From positions 82,936 to 146,935 of the forward strand of contig JAIXZY010000079.1 of the NCBI GenBank assembly GCA_027489355.1: a DNA stretch of 64,000 nucleotides, in the 5' to 3' direction. The DNA comes from Paracoccaceae bacterium (lineage in GTDB: Bacteria; Pseudomonadota; Alphaproteobacteria; Rhodobacterales; Rhodobacteraceae). Below the pieces are notes generated by a model that was given only the letters and a program-made list of their open reading frames with translations, was not told where the DNA came from and searched no databases. Of this stretch, positions 10,032-21,056 are shown piece after piece. Position numbers and translations under genes: made by a program. Numbering within the stretch: position 1 is the stretch's first letter; the number at the start of each line of letters is the position of its first letter.

Positions 10032-12757
10032 CCGCCCCGCCGCCGGTGGTGCGGACGCAGGGGCTGGGGCTGCGCTATGGCAAAGTCGCGGCGCTGGACG
10101 ATGTGACGGTTGATCTGCCAGCGGGCTGTGTCGTCGGGTTGATCGGGCCGGACGGGGTGGGAAAATCCAGCCTCCTGGCGTTGATTGCGGGCGCGCGCAA
10201 GATGCAGGAAGGCACTTTGGAAGTGCTGGGTGGGGACATGGCCCGTGCCGGTCACCGCGCTCGGATCTGCCCACGCATCGCCTACATGCCGCAGGGGCTG
10301 GGGCGGAACCTTTATCCAACCCTCTCCGTGCGCGAGAATGTCGAATTCTTCGGCAGGCTGTTCGGCGAGACGCGGGCCGAACGTGACCGCCGCATCGCCG
10401 ATTTGCTGGCCGCGACCGACCTTGATGCCTTTGCCGACCGGCCTGCAGCCAAGCTTTCGGGTGGGATGAAGCAGAAACTGGGCTTGTGCTGCGCGCTGAT
10501 CCATGACCCCGACCTGTTGATCCTGGACGAGCCCACGACCGGCGTGGACCCGTTGTCGCGGCGCGAGTTCTGGGCGCTGATCGAGCGTATCCGCGCCAGC
10601 CGTCCGGGCATGAGCCTTCTGGTCTCCAGCGCCTACATGGAGGAAGCGGCAGGCTTCGATCATCTGGTGGCGATGGATGCCGGGCGCGTTCTGGCAACCG
10701 GCAGCCCGGCCGAACTGATGGCGCGCACCGGGGCGGCCGATCTGGATGCAACTTTCATCGCGCTTTTGCCCGATGACGAACGCGCGCACCACCGCGAGCT
10801 GATCATCCCGCCGCGCGGCGCCGATCTGGAAACCGGCCCGGTCATCGAGGCAGAGAATCTGTCGGTCCGCTTTGGCAATTTCACCGCCGTTGACGACGTG
10901 AGCTTCCGCATCCAGCCGGGGGAAATCTTCGGCTTCCTCGGATCGAACGGCTGCGGCAAGACCACCACGATGAAGGTGCTGACAGGCCTTCTGGAACCTT
11001 CCGAGGGCAGCACGCGGATCTATGGCCAGAAGGTCGATGCCCGCGACATGGCCACGCGCAAGCGCATCGGCTACATGACGCAGTCGTTCTCGCTCTACTC
11101 CGAGCTGACGGTGCGGCAGAACCTTGAACTTCACGCGCGCCTGTTCGACATGGCCCCTGCCGAGATCGCGCCGCGCATCGAAGAGCTCGCCACGCGCTTT
11201 GACCTGATCGACGTGCTGGACAGCCTGCCCTTGCGCCTGCCGCTTGGCATCCGGCAGCGTCTGTCCCTCGCGGTGGCGCTGATCCACCGGCCCGAGATCC
11301 TGATCCTTGACGAGCCGACCTCGGGCGTCGATCCGGTGGCGCGGGATGCGTTCTGGCAGGCGCTGATCGATCTGTCGCGCAAGGACGGGGTCACGATCTT
11401 CCTGTCCACCCATTACATGTCCGAGGCCGCGCGCTGCGACCGCATCTCGCTGATGCATGCGGGCCGCGTGCTGGTCTCAGGCACGCCCGAAGCGATCCGG
11501 GCCGAGGCGGGCTCGGCCACGCTGGATGATTCCTTCGTCCATCACCTGCGCAAGGCCGCGAACCCGGACGGACCGGCCCCTGCGGCACCAGTCAGCCTTG
11601 AGACGGCTGCACTTGCCCGACCGCAGGGCCGCCTCAGCCTGGCCCGCCTGCTCAGCTTTTCCTGGCGCGAGGCGCTGGAACTCCGCCGCGATCCGATCCG
11701 GCTGACATTGGCCAGCCTGGGCAGCGTGATCCTGATGATCGTGCTGGGCTATGGCATCTCGATGGATGTTCAGAACCTGAAATTCGCCGTTCTCGACCTC
11801 GACCAGACCATCGCCAGCCAGTCCTATGTCAACGATCTGGCCGGGTCGCGGTATTTCGATGAACAACCACCCCTCGTCAGTCACGAGGATCTGGATGCGC
11901 GGATGCGCGCGGGCGAGATCAGCCTGGCGCTGGAAATCCCGCCCGGTTTTGCGGCGGATGTCGAACGTGGCCGCCCGGTGGAAGTCGGCGCCTGGTTCGA
12001 TGGCGCCATGCCGATGCGCGCCGATACCGTGCGCGGCTATGTGCTGGGGATGCACCAGCACTGGCTGACCGAGCAGATGCGCCAGATCTACGGCGACAGG
12101 GCCGTGGCCGGCACCTACGACCTTGAGGTGCGCTATCGTTACAACCCCGATGTGGAAAGTCTGGCAGCCATGGTGCCGGCGGTCATCCCTCTCCTGCTGA
12201 TGCTGATCCCGGCGATGCTGGCGGTGCTGTCGGTTGCGCGCGAGAAGGAGAGCGGATCGATCGTCAACCTCTACGTGACCCCCGCGCGGCGGCTGGAATT
12301 CCTGTTGGGCAAGCAGCTGCCTTATGCCCTTCTGGGGTTTCTGAATTTCGGCTTGTTGCTGGCCCTGGCAGTGTTCGTTTTCGGCGTGCCGGTGCAGGGC
12401 AGCCTTCTTGCGCTATCGGCGGGCGCGGCGGTCTTTGTCGTGCTGTCCACGGGGATGGGCCTTCTGATTTCCGCCTTCACCCGCAGCCAGGTCACGGCGC
12501 TGTTCTTTACCGCGCTCGCCACGCTGATTCCGGCCGTGCAATATGGCGGGATCATCGACCCGGTCTCGTCGCTTGATGGCATGGGCCGGGTGATCGGCGA
12601 GATTTTCCCGACCAGCCACTTCGTCACCATCTCGCGCGGGGCCTTTGCGAAGGCGCTGGATCTTGGCGACCTCGGCGCATCGTTCCTGCCGTTGCTGGCG
12701 CTGGTGCCGGTGCTGGTTGCCCTTGGCGCGGTCTTCGTCCGCAAGCAGGAGAAATAG
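10028..12757 (+). CDS. ABC transporter fusion: two ATP-binding domains plus ABC-2 permease (YhiH/RbbA-like)
   Basis: Two Walker A ([20 protein letters not shown]) and two Walker B motifs, C-terminal ABC-2 membrane domain. Overlaps the HlyD gene by 4 nt. Confidence 0.9.
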   Translation: MTAPPPVVRTQGLGLRYGKVAALDDVTVDLPAGCVVGLIGPDGVGKSSLLALIAGARKMQEGTLEVLGGDMARAGHRARICPRIAYMPQGLGRNLYPTLSVRENVEFFGRLFGETRAERDRRIADLLAATDLDAFADRPAAKLSGGMKQKLGLCCALIHDPDLLILDEPTTGVDPLSRREFWALIERIRASRPGMSLLVSSAYMEEAAGFDHLVAMDAGRVLATGSPAELMARTGAADLDATFIALLPDDERAHHRELIIPPRGADLETGPVIEAENLSVRFGNFTAVDDVSFRIQPGEIFGFLGSNGCGKTTTMKVLTGLLEPSEGSTRIYGQKVDARDMATRKRIGYMTQSFSLYSELTVRQNLELHARLFDMAPAEIAPRIEELATRFDLIDVLDSLPLRLPLGIRQRLSLAVALIHRPEILILDEPTSGVDPVARDAFWQALIDLSRKDGVTIFLSTHYMSEAARCDRISLMHAGRVLVSGTPEAIRAEAGSATLDDSFVHHLRKAANPDGPAPAAPVSLETAALARPQGRLSLARLLSFSWREALELRRDPIRLTLASLGSVILMIVLGYGISMDVQNLKFAVLDLDQTIASQSYVNDLAGSRYFDEQPPLVSHEDLDARMRAGEISLALEIPPGFAADVERGRPVEVGAWFDGAMPMRADTVRGYVLGMHQHWLTEQMRQIYGDRAVAGTYDLEVRYRYNPDVESLAAMVPAVIPLLLMLIPAMLAVLSVAREKESGSIVNLYVTPARRLEFLLGKQLPYALLGFLNFGLLLALAVFVFGVPVQGSLLALSAGAAVFVVLSTGMGLLISAFTRSQVTALFFTALATLIPAVQYGGIIDPVSSLDGMGRVIGEIFPTSHFVTISRGAFAKALDLGDLGASFLPLLALVPVLVALGAVFVRKQEK

Positions 12758-12760
12758 GCG

Positions 12761-13864
12761 ATGCGGGCAAGGCATGTGGCGCATCTGGCGGTGAAAGAAC
12801 TGCGTGGCCTGTGGCGAGAGCCGCTCTTGCTGGTGCTTGTCCTCTATTCCTTCACGCTGGACATCTACACCCACGCCACCGCCATGCCCGAGACGCTGAA
12901 CCGCGCGACCATCGCGATCGTGGATGAGGATGCCTCGCCCCTGTCGCGGCGGGTGTCGGATGCGTTCCTGTCGCCCTATTTCGTGACGCCCTCCCAGATC
13001 GACCTTGCCCAGATGGATGCCCGGATGGATGCCGGTGTGGATACCTTCTCGCTGGTCATCCCGCCCGAGTTTCAACGGGATCTGCTGGCGGGTGAAGTCC
13101 CCGCGCTGCAACTGAATGTCGATGCCACCCGGATCAGTCAGGCCTTCACCGGCGTGGGCTACATCCAGGGCATCGTCGACCAGGAAATCACCGGCTGGTC
13201 GGGGCAGCAGCACACGGTGCCGGTCGACCTGGCCCTGCGCGCGCGGTTCAACCCGGGCCTGGATCCGGGCTGGTTCGGCGCGATCACCGCGGTGATCAGC
13301 GCCGTCACGATGCTGTCGATCATCCTGTCGGGCGCGGCGCTGATCCGGGAACGCGAACACGGCACGGTCGAACACCTGCTGGTCATGCCGGTGACGGCCG
13401 CCGAGATCATGACCAGCAAGGTGCTCAGCATGGGGGCGGTGGTGCTGGTGGCGACCGGGCTGTCGCTGACCTTCATGGTGCAGGGCGTTCTGGGGGTGCC
13501 GGTCGCGGGCTCGGTCGCGCTGTTCCTGGTGGGCGCGGCGCTGATGTTGTTTGCCACCACCTCGCTGGGGATCCTGTTGGCGACGATCTCGGGGTCGATG
13601 CCACAGTTCGCCATGCTTCTGCTGCTGGTGCTTCTGCCGCTGGAAATCCTGTCCGGCGGGATGACCCCGCGAGAGTCGATGCCCGAAGTGGTGCAATACG
13701 TCATGCTCGCCGCGCCCAACACGCATTTCATCGCGCTGGCGCAGGCGGTCCTGTTCCGCGGCGCGGGCCTTTCAGTGGTCTGGCCGCAGCTTATGGCGCT
13801 CGCAGTGATTGGAGCGGTGCTGTTTTCCATTGCGCTGCGGCGGTTCCGCGACTTCCTCCGCTGA
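12761..13864 (+). CDS. ABC-2 type transporter permease (YhhJ-like)
   Basis: Multi-TM ABC-2 permease with LSGGMTPRESMPEVVQYVMLAAPNTHFI; last gene of the exporter operon. Confidence 0.88.
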   Translation: MRARHVAHLAVKELRGLWREPLLLVLVLYSFTLDIYTHATAMPETLNRATIAIVDEDASPLSRRVSDAFLSPYFVTPSQIDLAQMDARMDAGVDTFSLVIPPEFQRDLLAGEVPALQLNVDATRISQAFTGVGYIQGIVDQEITGWSGQQHTVPVDLALRARFNPGLDPGWFGAITAVISAVTMLSIILSGAALIREREHGTVEHLLVMPVTAAEIMTSKVLSMGAVVLVATGLSLTFMVQGVLGVPVAGSVALFLVGAALMLFATTSLGILLATISGSMPQFAMLLLLVLLPLEILSGGMTPRESMPEVVQYVMLAAPNTHFIALAQAVLFRGAGLSVVWPQLMALAVIGAVLFSIALRRFRDFLR

Positions 13865-14031
13865 GTCAGGCGGGCGCTGGGCGGCGCAGTGATACGGGCC
13901 ACCGGGCAGGGCCGGACAGGCGGCGGATCGGGAACAACTGACGCGCGCCGCCATGTCTGGCGGACAAACCGGCCCCAACCCCTTGAATCCAAGGAGTTCC
14001 TGGAACTGATGGACCTATGGGGTGGCTGGGT

Positions 14032-14125
14032 GAGAGGCTGGACAACGACCCAAGCGGGGCTCGTTACGGCTGCTTCCTTCCGGACCTGACCGGGTTGGCG
14101 AGGCGCCTGCCCGCGCCAACCTCTC
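14032..14125 (-). ncRNA. ffs: Signal recognition particle RNA, small (4.5S) type
   Basis: Minus strand reads GAGAGGTTGGCGCGGGCAGGCGCCTCGCCAACCCGGTCAGGTCCGGAAGGAAGCAGCCGTAACGAGC...CCAGCCTCTC, with the conserved GGTCAGGTCCGGAAGGAAGCAGCC apical domain and paired ends. Confidence 0.93.
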
Positions 14126-14284
14126 AAGCGCTCATATAGGGGCCGTCGGCGGGATTCGCAAGGAAGCTCTCCGGCCATCACGTCATTGGGGACCCCCGCG
14201 GGACGGTGGGCAAGATCGCCCGCAGGAAAGGCTCGACGCGCTGCACCCGGGAATGCCATCCTCACAGATCTGGGGGGACCTGCC

Positions 14285-15658
14285 ATGACACGACTGCAGC
14301 GCCTGGACTGGCAGGACCACGGCACGCCGGACCTGCCACCGGCCTTTGCACTTGAGGAGGCCGAAGCGCGGCTGGCGTCAGTGCGGGCAGCAATGGCCAA
14401 GGCAGGCCAAGCCGCCTTGGTCATCTATGCCGACCGAGAACATGCGGCAAACCTCCATTGGCTGACCGGCTTCGATCCGCGCTTCGAAGAAGCCGTTCTG
14501 GTTGTCACCGAGGCCGATGCGCTCCTCATCGTGGGAAACGAATGCCTGGCCTATACGGGAATCTCTCCCCTGGTCGCGGCGGGTTGCGTCAGGATCGGGC
14601 ATTGCGCCTCGCTCTCCTTGCCAAGCCAGCCCCGGGGCAGCCGGCGGTTGTGGGAGTGGCTGGATGATGTCGTCCCGGCTGGAGCCAGGATCGGCGCGGT
14701 AGGGTGGAAATGGTACGGTTCGGATGAGCTTCCCCCCGGCCAGGACCCGGCGCTGGCGCTGGACATTCCCGCATTTCTGGCGGATCCGCTGCGCCAGCGG
14801 GCGGGACGGGTCGAGAATGCGACCGCACTTTTCATGCATCCCGGCCAAGGCCTTCGGGCGCGCGTGGGCGTCGACGACATCGCGCGGCTGGAGTTTTCGA
14901 ACCACATGGCCGCAAGCGCGTTGAGGCGGATGGTGTTTTCCTTCCAGGAGGGAATGACCGATTTCGTCGCCATCGAGGCTGCGCGGATGGGCGGGCTCCC
15001 CCTTGGCTGCCACGTGACTTTCGCGATGGGAGCGACGCCCGGCCTGTCCGGCCCCATCGGCGACCGCATCCGGCGCGGGGTTCCCGCCAGCTTCAACATC
15101 GCCCATTGGGGGTCCAACATCTGCCGCGCCGGCTGGATGGCGCGGGGGGAAGAGGACCTTCCGGCCAGCGCGGCGGGCTATCTGGAAGAATTCGTCTATC
15201 CCTACATGCAGGCCATGTCGGACTGGTGCGGGATGATGCGGCCGGGCGTGGCGGGGGGCGCGGTCTGGGCGATGATCCATGACCGCCTGCCGCCGGAGTT
15301 CGGGGTGACGCTGAACCCGGGCCACCTGATCGGGCTGGACGAATGGATGTCCTCTCCCATCACGCCGGAGTCGGGGATACCGCTTGCCTCGGGCATGGCG
15401 ATGCAGATGGACGTGATCCCCGCGCATCCGACCTGGGGGTCGACCCGGATGGAGGATGGCTATGTCATCGCCGACGAGGGCCTGCGGGATGAGCTGGCGC
15501 GGAAGCACCCGAATGCGGCCCGGCGCTGTGCCTTGCGGGCCGAATTCATGCGCCGGGTGATCGGGATGGAGGTGCCGGAGAGCCTTCTGCCGCTGGCCGA
15601 CACCTGCGGGATCATCGCACCCTGGCTTCTGGACCCGGCGCAGGTGGTGGTGTTGTAG
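14285..15658 (+). CDS. M24 family metallopeptidase (Xaa-Pro peptidase-like)
   Basis: Creatinase-like N-domain (ALVIYADREHAANLHWLTGFDPRFEEAVLVV) and pita-bread fold C-domain (LNPGHLIGLDEW). Confidence 0.8.
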   Translation: MTRLQRLDWQDHGTPDLPPAFALEEAEARLASVRAAMAKAGQAALVIYADREHAANLHWLTGFDPRFEEAVLVVTEADALLIVGNECLAYTGISPLVAAGCVRIGHCASLSLPSQPRGSRRLWEWLDDVVPAGARIGAVGWKWYGSDELPPGQDPALALDIPAFLADPLRQRAGRVENATALFMHPGQGLRARVGVDDIARLEFSNHMAASALRRMVFSFQEGMTDFVAIEAARMGGLPLGCHVTFAMGATPGLSGPIGDRIRRGVPASFNIAHWGSNICRAGWMARGEEDLPASAAGYLEEFVYPYMQAMSDWCGMMRPGVAGGAVWAMIHDRLPPEFGVTLNPGHLIGLDEWMSSPITPESGIPLASGMAMQMDVIPAHPTWGSTRMEDGYVIADEGLRDELARKHPNAARRCALRAEFMRRVIGMEVPESLLPLADTCGIIAPWLLDPAQVVVL

Positions 15659-15672
15659 GCCCCCACCCCCAT

Positions 15673-15696
15673 CCCCTCCCCACGGAGGGGGAGGGG
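15673..15696. terminator. Hairpin CCCCTCCCC-N6-GGGGAGGGG downstream of the M24 peptidase gene
   Basis: 9-bp perfect arms at 15673-15681 and 15688-15696, 15 nt after the stop codon. Confidence 0.55.
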
Positions 15697-15773
15697 AGGC
15701 GCGCGATCTGACGCCGCGTTTCGGATGACGCGCGGGACGTGCTTCGCCATTCTGTGCGGCAAGGGAGACCCGC

Positions 15774-17798
15774 ATGACCGACTATCCGCATCTTTTGTCG
15801 CCAATCACGCTTGCCGGTGTGACGCTGAGAAACCGCAGCCTGATGGGCTCGATGCACACGGGGCTGGAGGAGACGGGCGACTGGGGCCGGGTCGCGGCCT
15901 TCTATGCCGCACGGGCGAAGGGCGGGGCGGGGCTGATCGTCACCGGGGGCATGGCGCCGAACCGCGAGGGCGGGGTGTTCCCGGGGGCGGCGGGGCTGTT
16001 CAGCGACAAGGACACCGCCAACCACCGCCGGGTGACCGAGGCCGTCCATGCCGAGGGCGGGCATATCGCGATGCAGATCCTGCATGCGGGGCGTTATGCC
16101 TATTCCAAGGACTGCGTGGCGCCGTCGGCGCTGAAGTCGCCGATCTCTCCCTTCCCGCCGCGGGAGCTGGACGAGGAGGGGATCGAGGCGCAGATTGCCG
16201 CGATCGCCACCGCAGCCACGCGGGCCGTCGAGGCGGGTTATGACGGCGTCGAGGTGATGGGGTCCGAGGGCTATTTCCTGAACCAGTTCCTAGTCACCCA
16301 CACCAACCGCCGCACCGACCGTTGGGGCGGCAGCTACGAGAACCGGATGCGCCTTCCGGTCGAGGTGGTGCGCCGGGTGCGGGCCGCACTGGGTGCAAGG
16401 CCCGTCCTGATTTACCGCATCTCGCTGATCGACCTGGTGCCGGACGGCTCGACCTGGGACGAGGTCGTGGCGCTGGCAAAGGCGGTCGAGGAGGCTGGGG
16501 CCTCGGTCCTGAACACCGGAATCGGCTGGCACGAGGCGCGGGTGCCGACGATTGCGACCTCGGTCCCGCGGGCTGGGTTCGCACATCTGACGGCGCGGCT
16601 GAGGCCGGAGGTGGGGATTCCGGTCATCACTTCCAATCGGATCAACGCGCCGGACGTGGCAGAGAGGCTGCTGGCCGAGGGGGCCGCCGACATGGTTTCG
16701 ATGGCTCGGCCGTGGCTGGCCGATGCCGACTTCATCGTCAAGGCGGCCGGCGGGCGGGCGAAGGAAATCGCGCCCTGCATCGCCTGCAACCAGGCCTGCC
16801 TCGATCACACCTTCTCGGGCAAGCTGACCTCATGCCTCGTGAACCCCCGCGCCTGTCATGAGACGGAGCTTGTATATACGGCCGCGGACGTGCCGAAGCA
16901 GGTGGCCGTGGTCGGGGCGGGACCGGCGGGGATGATGACGGCCATCGTCGCAGCGGGCCGAGGGCACAAGGTCACTCTTTTCGACAAGGCCGACCAGGTG
17001 GGCGGGCAACTGAATCTCGCCAGTCAAGTGCCGGGCAAGGAAGAGTTCCACGGCCTTGTGGACTGGTTCGCAACGATGCTGAATGCGTCCGGGATCGCGC
17101 TGCGGCTGGGGCAACAGGTCCAGGCCGACGATCTGGCGGGCTTCGACGAGGTGGTGATCGCAACCGGCGTCACTCCCCGCGATCCGGGCATTCCGGTCGA
17201 GGCGGGGTCCACGGTGCTGTCCTACATCGACGTGTTGAGGGGCGCGCCGGTGGGACCTCGTGTTGCCGTGGTCGGCGCGGGCGGTATCGGCTTCGACGTG
17301 GCCGAAACCCTTGTGCAGGACGGCGTCAGCCCGACGCTCGATGCCGGGCTCTGGCGCGAGGAGTGGGGGGTGAGCGCGCCGTGGGAGGACCGCGGGGGAC
17401 TTGACCCCGAGGGGCCGAAGCCGCACCCGCCGGCGCGGCAAGTGCATCTGTTGCAGCGCAAGGCCGAAAAGCCGGGACGGCATCTGGGCAAGACGACCGG
17501 CTGGATCCACCGGGCGAGCCTGGCGATGAAGAGGGTGCGGATGCAGGGCGGGGTGAATTACGAACGGATCACGCCCGAGGGGCTGTGGATCAGCCACGGG
17601 CCGGCCCGCGACCAGGTCGAGCTTCTGGCGGTGGATGCCGTGGTCCTCTGCTCGGGACAAGAGCCCGAGCGCGGGCTCAGCGCCGAGCTGGAGCGGCGGG
17701 GCATCCGGCATCACCGCATCGGCGGGGCGGATGTGGCCGCCGAGCTGGACGCCAAGCGCGCCATTGATCAGGCGGCGCGCTTGGCGGCACGGCTTTAG
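15774..17798 (+). CDS. NADH:flavin oxidoreductase (old yellow enzyme / FadH / TMADH-like, with FAD/NAD domain)
   Basis: OYE barrel start (LLSPITLAGVTLRNRSLMGSMHTGLEE), cysteine-rich IACNQACLDHTFSGKLTSCLVNP, Rossmann motif VAVVGAGPAGMMTAI. Confidence 0.9.
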   Translation: MTDYPHLLSPITLAGVTLRNRSLMGSMHTGLEETGDWGRVAAFYAARAKGGAGLIVTGGMAPNREGGVFPGAAGLFSDKDTANHRRVTEAVHAEGGHIAMQILHAGRYAYSKDCVAPSALKSPISPFPPRELDEEGIEAQIAAIATAATRAVEAGYDGVEVMGSEGYFLNQFLVTHTNRRTDRWGGSYENRMRLPVEVVRRVRAALGARPVLIYRISLIDLVPDGSTWDEVVALAKAVEEAGASVLNTGIGWHEARVPTIATSVPRAGFAHLTARLRPEVGIPVITSNRINAPDVAERLLAEGAADMVSMARPWLADADFIVKAAGGRAKEIAPCIACNQACLDHTFSGKLTSCLVNPRACHETELVYTAADVPKQVAVVGAGPAGMMTAIVAAGRGHKVTLFDKADQVGGQLNLASQVPGKEEFHGLVDWFATMLNASGIALRLGQQVQADDLAGFDEVVIATGVTPRDPGIPVEAGSTVLSYIDVLRGAPVGPRVAVVGAGGIGFDVAETLVQDGVSPTLDAGLWREEWGVSAPWEDRGGLDPEGPKPHPPARQVHLLQRKAEKPGRHLGKTTGWIHRASLAMKRVRMQGGVNYERITPEGLWISHGPARDQVELLAVDAVVLCSGQEPERGLSAELERRGIRHHRIGGADVAAELDAKRAIDQAARLAARL

Positions 17799-17829
17799 GG
17801 GGCCGCCGTCCGGCAGCCCCCCCGGGGCG

Positions 17830-18090
17830 TCAGCCGCCCGACGAAGCCTCGCCCGGCGCCTTGATAACGCCGCCGTCCAGCGCGGCCTGAAGCTCGGTCG
17901 CATCCACCGCGCCGTCGGCGCTCGTGTCGATGGACTTGAAGGTGTCCTCGGTCAGATCGCTCCAGACCGCCTGAAGCTCGACCAGCGACCAGCTGCCGCT
18001 TTCGTCGGTGTCCGGCACGTCCGGCAGGGTCTGCGCGAAGGCGGCCGAGGCCAGGGCAAGCGGTGCCAGCACGATTGCGAAGCGTTTCAT
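17830..18090 (-). CDS. Secreted EF-hand domain protein
   Basis: Signal peptide MKRFAIVLAPLALASAAFA and EF-hand loop DTSADGAVDATEL. Confidence 0.75.
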   Translation of the reverse strand: MKRFAIVLAPLALASAAFAQTLPDVPDTDESGSWSLVELQAVWSDLTEDTFKSIDTSADGAVDATELQAALDGGVIKAPGEASSGG

Positions 18091-18461
18091 GGAAGTCTCC
18101 TTTTTCTATCCACGATTGCACGGCGCGGGTTTCCCCGCCGCCGGACCGACCTAACGGGTGGCGGGAGGACATTCCATACCACGGAAACAATCCCGATCTT
18201 TTGTGGCAATCGTCTGCTATTTCTCAACCTTCAATGGAACATTTTCCCGCCGATGGCGTCGCTCCGTGCCTTTCCTTGCGCAAGCGGCCCCGGCAGTTCG
18301 GCGAAGGGATGCCCATCGGCCCGGACCTCCGCCCGTTTCGCTGCCATGAACGATCCCCCACAATACCCCGGATCGGACGCCTGATTGCCGCCTTCCTGCC
18401 CGATTTGGAAGTGAAACCTCTTTGTAACAAAATCGGCGTGTCTGCTCCCGAAGAGGACAAT

Positions 18462-19367
18462 ATGGATCGACTGACAGAGATGGAGGCCTTCGCCACGGTA
18501 GTGGATCAGGGCGGCTTCACCGATGCAGCCAAGAAGATGGGGATCTCCAAATCCGCCGTTTCGAAACATGTGTCTGCCCTGGAAGCCCGTCTTGGCGCGC
18601 GCCTGCTGAACCGCACCACCCGCCGGGTGTCTCCGACGGAAATCGGCCTTGCCTATTACGACCGTGCGCGCCGCGTGCTGAACGACGCGGGCGAGGCGGA
18701 TGCGCTGGTCACCTCGATGCAGTCGGCACCCTCGGGCCTGTTGCGCGTTTCGGTGGCCACGGATTTCGGCGTGAACCTGCTGTCGCCGATCCTGGGGGAT
18801 TTCCTGCTGGAATACCCCGACATTACCGTGAACATGGTGCTGAACAACCGCTATGTCGAACTGATCAGCGAAGGTTTCGACATGGCGATTCGCTTGGGCG
18901 AGCTGGAGGACAGCACGCTGCGCGCCCGCAAGCTGACCGAGACGACCAAGCGCATGATCGGTGCGCCCAGCTATTTCCAGCGCTTCGGACGGCCGCAGAA
19001 GATCGACGATCTGAACGACCATAAGCTCTTGCATTATTCCAACCAGGCCAACGGCAATGTCTGGAAGATCACCGCCCCTTCGGGCGAAAAGCGGCAGGTC
19101 CGGTCCGTCGGTTGGCTGACCGTGAACGACGGGCAGTCATTGCTGAACGCCGCGATCTCGGGCCTTGGGATCGCCTATCTGCCAAGCTTCCTTTATGCCG
19201 ACGCAATGCGGCAGGGCCTGGTCGAAGAGGCCATTCCCGGCCTCCCGGTCGAGGTTCTGGGCATCTACGCCGTCTACCCGCCGGGCCGCTTCACGCAGCC
19301 CAAGGTGCGGGCCTTCATCGACTTCCTTGCGCGGCGCTATGCCGACAAGGGTCCCGACAACTGGTAA
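18462..19367 (+). CDS. LysR family transcriptional regulator
   Basis: LTEMEAFATVVDQGGFTDAAKKMGISKSAVSKHVSALEARLGARLLNRTTRRVSPTEIG. Confidence 0.93.
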   Translation: MDRLTEMEAFATVVDQGGFTDAAKKMGISKSAVSKHVSALEARLGARLLNRTTRRVSPTEIGLAYYDRARRVLNDAGEADALVTSMQSAPSGLLRVSVATDFGVNLLSPILGDFLLEYPDITVNMVLNNRYVELISEGFDMAIRLGELEDSTLRARKLTETTKRMIGAPSYFQRFGRPQKIDDLNDHKLLHYSNQANGNVWKITAPSGEKRQVRSVGWLTVNDGQSLLNAAISGLGIAYLPSFLYADAMRQGLVEEAIPGLPVEVLGIYAVYPPGRFTQPKVRAFIDFLARRYADKGPDNW

Positions 19368-19394
19368 CGGCCCTCCCCCCTCTCGGGTCGTGCC

Positions 19395-20339
19395 TTAGCG
19401 GGTCGAAGTGACAACCACTTCGACCCGTCTGTTCTTCTGCCGCCCCTCTTCGGTCTGGTTCGTCGCGCGCGGGGACAGGAATCCCACTCCGTCCGAGGTG
19501 ATGCGGGCCGGGTCCGCGGAGTAACGCTGCACAAGCGCTTCAGCCACCGCTTCGGCGCGACGTTCGGACAGGGCTTTGTTGGCCGCGAGACTGCCAGAAG
19601 CGTCGGTATGCCCCACCAGGGCGACGGTGCCTTCGGGATTGGCCTCAAGCCACGCGGCGACCGCCGCCAGCGAGGGGTAGTCGCCCTCGGTCAGGGTTGC
19701 CGCGCCGCTGGCGAACACCAGGTCCTCCAGCACCGCAGAGCCGGTCTCGTCCAGCGCCGAACCGATCGCCGAGGGCTGGGCCGGCACCGTGGCCCCGCGC
19801 TGCGCCTCTGCCTCGTCCAGGTTGACCGGAGTCTCTACGGATGCGGCCACGTCTGGCGCCGAGCTGACCCGCGTGAGTTGGACATAGGCCGCACCGGCGC
19901 TGCGGCTGACGAGGATCGAAACGGCCTCGTCCCCGCGCAAGGCCGACAGGAACCGGAAATCCCCCAGGTCGACGTGCATGTCGGGTTCGGGCATGACCTC
20001 GGTTCCGAAGCGGAAGTCGAAGCCGCCGCAGGACCGCGTCTCGCATTCGAAGACGATCTCGTATCCCGCTGCAATCACCTGATCCCGCAGCGGGTCGATC
20101 AGGGCAAGGGTCGTGGCATCCGGTGCGTCCAGCCGGAACGCGCGCTGGTCAAGCGCCCCCTCGACCTGGCGTGCGGGCACGCTGGTTCCGTCGAAGGCCG
20201 CCGTGGGAAGCGCATAGCTGCCAGGAAGCTCGGACCGCGTCTCCTCGGCCAGGACCTTGCCGGGCAGATCGAGGGTCAGGGCGGCGGACGGATCGGCCAG
20301 TGCGGCAGCAAGGATAAGCGGGATATAAGCCTTCAGCAC
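19395..20339 (-). CDS. OmpA family protein
   Basis: C-terminal OmpA-like domain: LVGHTDASGSLAANKALSERRAEAVAEALVQ...GFLSPRATNQTEEGRQKNRRVEVVV; signal peptide at N-terminus. Confidence 0.9.
   Translation of the reverse strand: MLKAYIPLILAAALADPSAALTLDLPGKVLAEETRSELPGSYALPTAAFDGTSVPARQVEGALDQRAFRLDAPDATTLALIDPLRDQVIAAGYEIVFECETRSCGGFDFRFGTEVMPEPDMHVDLGDFRFLSALRGDEAVSILVSRSAGAAYVQLTRVSSAPDVAASVETPVNLDEAEAQRGATVPAQPSAIGSALDETGSAVLEDLVFASGAATLTEGDYPSLAAVAAWLEANPEGTVALVGHTDASGSLAANKALSERRAEAVAEALVQRYSADPARITSDGVGFLSPRATNQTEEGRQKNRRVEVVVTSTR
19399..19427. terminator. Inverted repeat CGGGTCGAAGTG-N5-CACTTCGACCCG inside the last ompA-family codons
   Basis: Perfect 12-bp arms (19399-19410, 19416-19427), between convergent LysR and OmpA genes. 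Confidence 0.6.
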
Positions 20340-20360
20340 TGCCCGGGTCGCTTTCCGCGA

Positions 20361-21056
20361 TCATTTCATTCGGTAGTGGTACTCTCCCACAACTTCCATG
20401 CCAAGGCGAGCATAGAGCGCGCGAGCGGCGGTGTTCTGCCGGGTGACGACCAGCGACAGCCGGGTCGCCCCCTGCTCCGCCGCCCAGTTCGCCGCCGCAC
20501 GCAGAAGGCTCATCCCCAAACCGTGACGGCGGTGACTGTCCCGCACCTCCAGCGCATGCAGCATCGCTTCCGACCCGTGGCATGCAACGAAGGCGACACC
20601 CGCCGGACGGTCGCCGTTTCGACCCAGGAGCGCGGCCTTCGGGCCATCCGCTCTCTCCATGACCGCGATCCGCTCCGGTCCGATCCCGCCCTCGGCCCAG
20701 ATCGAGCGCGCAATTTCCAGCGGGGGCCAGTGGGCAAAGGCGGTCAGGTCAGGCAACTCGGCGGTCAGCTTCGCGACGGGAGCGGCATAGGCGACCACGG
20801 GGTCGACGACGCGCCAGCCGCGGGCATCCAGCGCCGTGTCCAGCGCGCCCTCTCCGGCGCGAACCTGAATCAGCGGCGCAGCCATTTCCGCTTCAAGAGC
20901 GTCGATGTCCCCTTCGGTGAAAACCCCCGCAAGGCTGGCGGCGGACACGCGCTTGCCGCCGCCAGCCCCCTCGCGCAGGATGAAGGGACCAAGACTGCGA
21001 CAGGCGGCAGGCGGCCAGGTTGCATCCATCACCTTGGCCAGCGCGTCGGGCGTCAT
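20361..21056 (-). CDS. GNAT family N-acetyltransferase
   Basis: RRHGLGMSLLRAAANWAAEQGATRLSLVVTRQNTAARALYARLGMEVVGEYHYR. Confidence 0.88.
   Translation of the reverse strand: MTPDALAKVMDATWPPAACRSLGPFILREGAGGGKRVSAASLAGVFTEGDIDALEAEMAAPLIQVRAGEGALDTALDARGWRVVDPVVAYAAPVAKLTAELPDLTAFAHWPPLEIARSIWAEGGIGPERIAVMERADGPKAALLGRNGDRPAGVAFVACHGSEAMLHALEVRDSHRRHGLGMSLLRAAANWAAEQGATRLSLVVTRQNTAARALYARLGMEVVGEYHYRMK

Noticed and set aside
9384-11458. Long minus-strand ORFs (9384..10751 and 9707..11458)
   Set aside because: Antisense to the HlyD and ABC transporter genes; no domain signatures.
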